A stretch of DNA of 64,000 bases from Endothia cerciana (taxonomy: Eukaryota; Ascomycota; Sordariomycetes; Diaporthales; Cryphonectriaceae): positions 620,001-684,000 of the forward strand of contig JALRMH010000005.1 in assembly GCA_026119935.1 (NCBI GenBank). Direction: 5' to 3'. Positions 61,827 through 64,000 of the stretch are shown here, in pieces (the first letter of the stretch is position 1; each line of letters begins with the position of its first letter). The position numbers and the translations under genes were made by a program. The notes under the pieces are model-generated. The model did no database searches. It worked only from the letters and a program-made list of their open reading frames with translations, and was not told the DNA's origin.

Positions 61827-64000
61827 CGTGGAGGCGTCAGCGCTAAGTCGAACAGCGGAAGAGAAGACGAGATCGATAAATTCGGGTGGGTAGATAGGGC
61901 TCAGAAGCGAGGAACGAGAATATTCTAGAAGTCTTCCATCGCACCGCCAAGAGCTTCTGCCATCTTAAATACCTGTGCAACTGGTCGGACACCAGATATC
62001 GTGTTTGCTTTTCTTGGATCAGGCCGCGACCACCCCACAACTCATGACCGTTTGTTCGGGAATTCAAGACCACGGACCACATATGAACATCGCGAGCGTG
62101 GCCATCGTACGATGTCTTGTGGAGCCAAGAAGTTCATGCGCTGACGTGTAGTGCAAACACAAAAGCCCGGTGTGCTCGCCTCTCCCGAGCCCGCTTCATG
62201 GGCATCGAACCCTTGTTGGATTTGCTCACTCCTTCTGAACCAGGGCTGCGCCCAAGGAGTGGTTCGATTCAATTTCGGCGGGTCCTCCAGAGGTCGAGGT
62301 TGCATTGATCTTCCACACCGCAGATCAGCGAAGTCACGTTCGAACCCAGGATGAGAGGAGCCTGAAGCCGGGGACTTCAGGGACTTGTGATGTCACTTGT
62401 CGCAGGGCCACAAAGCCAGTAAAGTTTGGCCCAAGGACCATGGCCATATACTCCGTACGTGGGCCTGCATGATAAGTCTTGATCCGTCTCCTCAAGCACC
62501 TTCTATAGAAGCAATTCCACTCCGAGGCAGCCGATTGATTTCTTCTGCACAGCAAGACCGGGAATCAAGTCAGAGATGTAGGACCCCTCATAGATTGGAA
62601 AGCGACAACCCCCCCGGAAGGCTCGGCTACGCTAACTACAACGCTGCGGCTCAAACCCACGGGCACTGATGGGGAATCGCCACGAGGACACGGCCCTTAG
62701 GACCCTGTGGTGGAAGATAGCCCCCATTTCATGCAAAGAACCTACGACGATCCGGGGTCGAATGGAGCCTGGCCACACGCGAGGGGATCTTTCTGGTAGC
62801 CCCGCTGTCTCAAGTGTCATGTCGTATGATTGTGCCTACATGACGAAGAATAAGGTTGACACTGTGGTGCGTTCCTCGGCCCTCAAAGCTTTTCTTTCGC
62901 AGAAACAAGTGTTGGGGCACGCTCAGACTCATGTCACCAGCACAGTCCTCACCCGGCACTGACACGCAGCCAAGTCTCAACGTTTCCATCTGACAGAATA
63001 ACCCACAGAGGCCGTGATATCTATGGCCGATAGTGCCGCTTGGCTCGGAACAACACCCGAAGTCAGATTCCTGACCCAGGGGCTGTCAGATCCCGAGGTC
63101 GAATTAAAACCTGCAGGGGAAAACTCGGCCTGGTCCGCAGTGAGCATTGATTATCCACGACAACACTGAATGGGAACAACACGGCCCAGATACGTGGTCA
63201 TTATTCCTTGTACTCCCCTACAAGATGCATGTGACGGAAGCCCCAATTCTCTTACCGTGATGGTCCCTGTTCCTAGCAAAGGAATACTGTAGAAGGCAAA
63301 GGTCATTAAACCATCCCAGTCCACCATAGTACGTTAGGCATCAATTACCCTATCTACCGCTGCTGCCAGCAAATTTAGCCGAGCCGTCTAAAAGTTCTGA
63401 CAGCCGACCAGGCCCCCTTACCTCAATATAGGCTATCCCTCTGTACGGGCATTGGGGGCGGCAGGGTTAGGCCTTTGTGGGTCATGTTGCTCATGACATG
63501 TGACGCGACATCAAGGCTGGAGTAACAAATTGCGTGCGATAAAACTTACAGACAGGCGTATTGTCAAGTGCAGGTCACGATCGCGATCAAGATTGGAGGA
63601 AACTCGCCGGTACGGACGCGCTATCTGCTCTGCTCCACTCCTGTTTGTTAAAACTCCGGGCTTATGGCGACCGTCTGAGGCCCGAGGCAATACGACCATG
63701 ATAACTAACACTTGATGCGCGGCGATACTATGTACTGACTTGCTATTGCATAGGTCAATCGAGATTCTAGACGCCTGCGTGTAGCCGTGCCTGACATGCG
63801 ATTGATTAGATTGCCCAGTGGCGCCGGAGAAGGGGCCCGGTGTGTGTGTGGGGGGGGGGGGGGGAAGACCCCGGCCGTGGTCGCCAGCGGGCCGAGAATC
63901 TGACAGCCGATGTTGTTGTTCTGTCTCAATGTGAAACGACGTCATCTTGTAGTTCGAAGACAACACCGCGAGCCCAGCAAGGTCAAGACACACAGGCTCC
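61827..64000. other. terminal intergenic region, no gene seen
   Basis: About 2.2 kb. A GT repeat and G-run lie at 63840-63864. No ORF shows a recognisable domain. A sequence at 62203-62215 looks like a minus-strand tRNA B box but has no matching arms. Confidence 0.5.

Noticed and set aside
62190..62275. Possible minus-strand tRNA (B-box-like GGTTCGATGCC)
   Set aside because: The T-stem does not pair and no acceptor or anticodon arm could be formed around it.

Overview
The window is nuclear DNA from a filamentous ascomycete, most likely a Sordariomycete. It has short GT-AG introns of about 54-140 bases with CTRAC-type branch points, many single-exon genes, and fungal-only families: a Zn2Cys6 regulator, UstYa/DUF3328, HsbA, con-6, PHO80 and App1. 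I see no rRNA, tRNA, CRISPR array or complete transposon. Microsatellites and mononucleotide runs are common between genes.

Left part (1-21.3 kb), mostly housekeeping: a membrane/coiled-coil protein (-), Vam7-type PX-SNARE (-), a four-exon EB1/Mal3 microtubule plus-end protein (-), DRS1 DEAD-box helicase (+), a two-exon 12-cysteine secreted protein (-), App1-type phosphatidate phosphatase (+) and an M20 metallopeptidase (+).

First accessory part (22.5-34.5 kb): an HsbA-type secreted protein (+), then a three-exon UstYa-like oxidase (+) convergent with a 748-aa HypX-type protein (-). HypX joins a formyl-THF-binding module to a crotonase module and in bacteria makes CO for NiFe-hydrogenase, an enzyme fungi lack. 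Next come four decaying genes: an SDR fragment, an ankyrin-type gene with two frameshifts, an M14 carboxypeptidase with intact splice sites but two Trp codons turned into TAG, and a DUF3712 gene with two frameshifts.

Middle part (34.8-43 kb), conserved again: Xaa-Pro aminopeptidase PEPP (-), a PHO80-type cyclin with a 17-Gln tract (-), and a ThDP-dependent carboligase/decarboxylase with a mitochondrial-type leader (-).

Second accessory part (44.7-64 kb): a LURP-one-like pseudogene (-), a three-exon con-6 gene (-), a Zn2Cys6 factor (+), a small Cys-rich gene with an in-frame TAG (+), a secreted M28 aminopeptidase (-), a BCS1-like AAA ATPase pseudogene (+), a Gly-rich secreted protein of unknown function (+), a GNAT gene with one frameshift (-) and a flavohemoglobin (-). 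The last 2 kb look empty.

The housekeeping ORFs run uninterrupted over many kilobases while every broken gene belongs to an expendable accessory family. This argues for real gene decay rather than poor sequence. All statements about families come from recalled motifs; no database search was possible.
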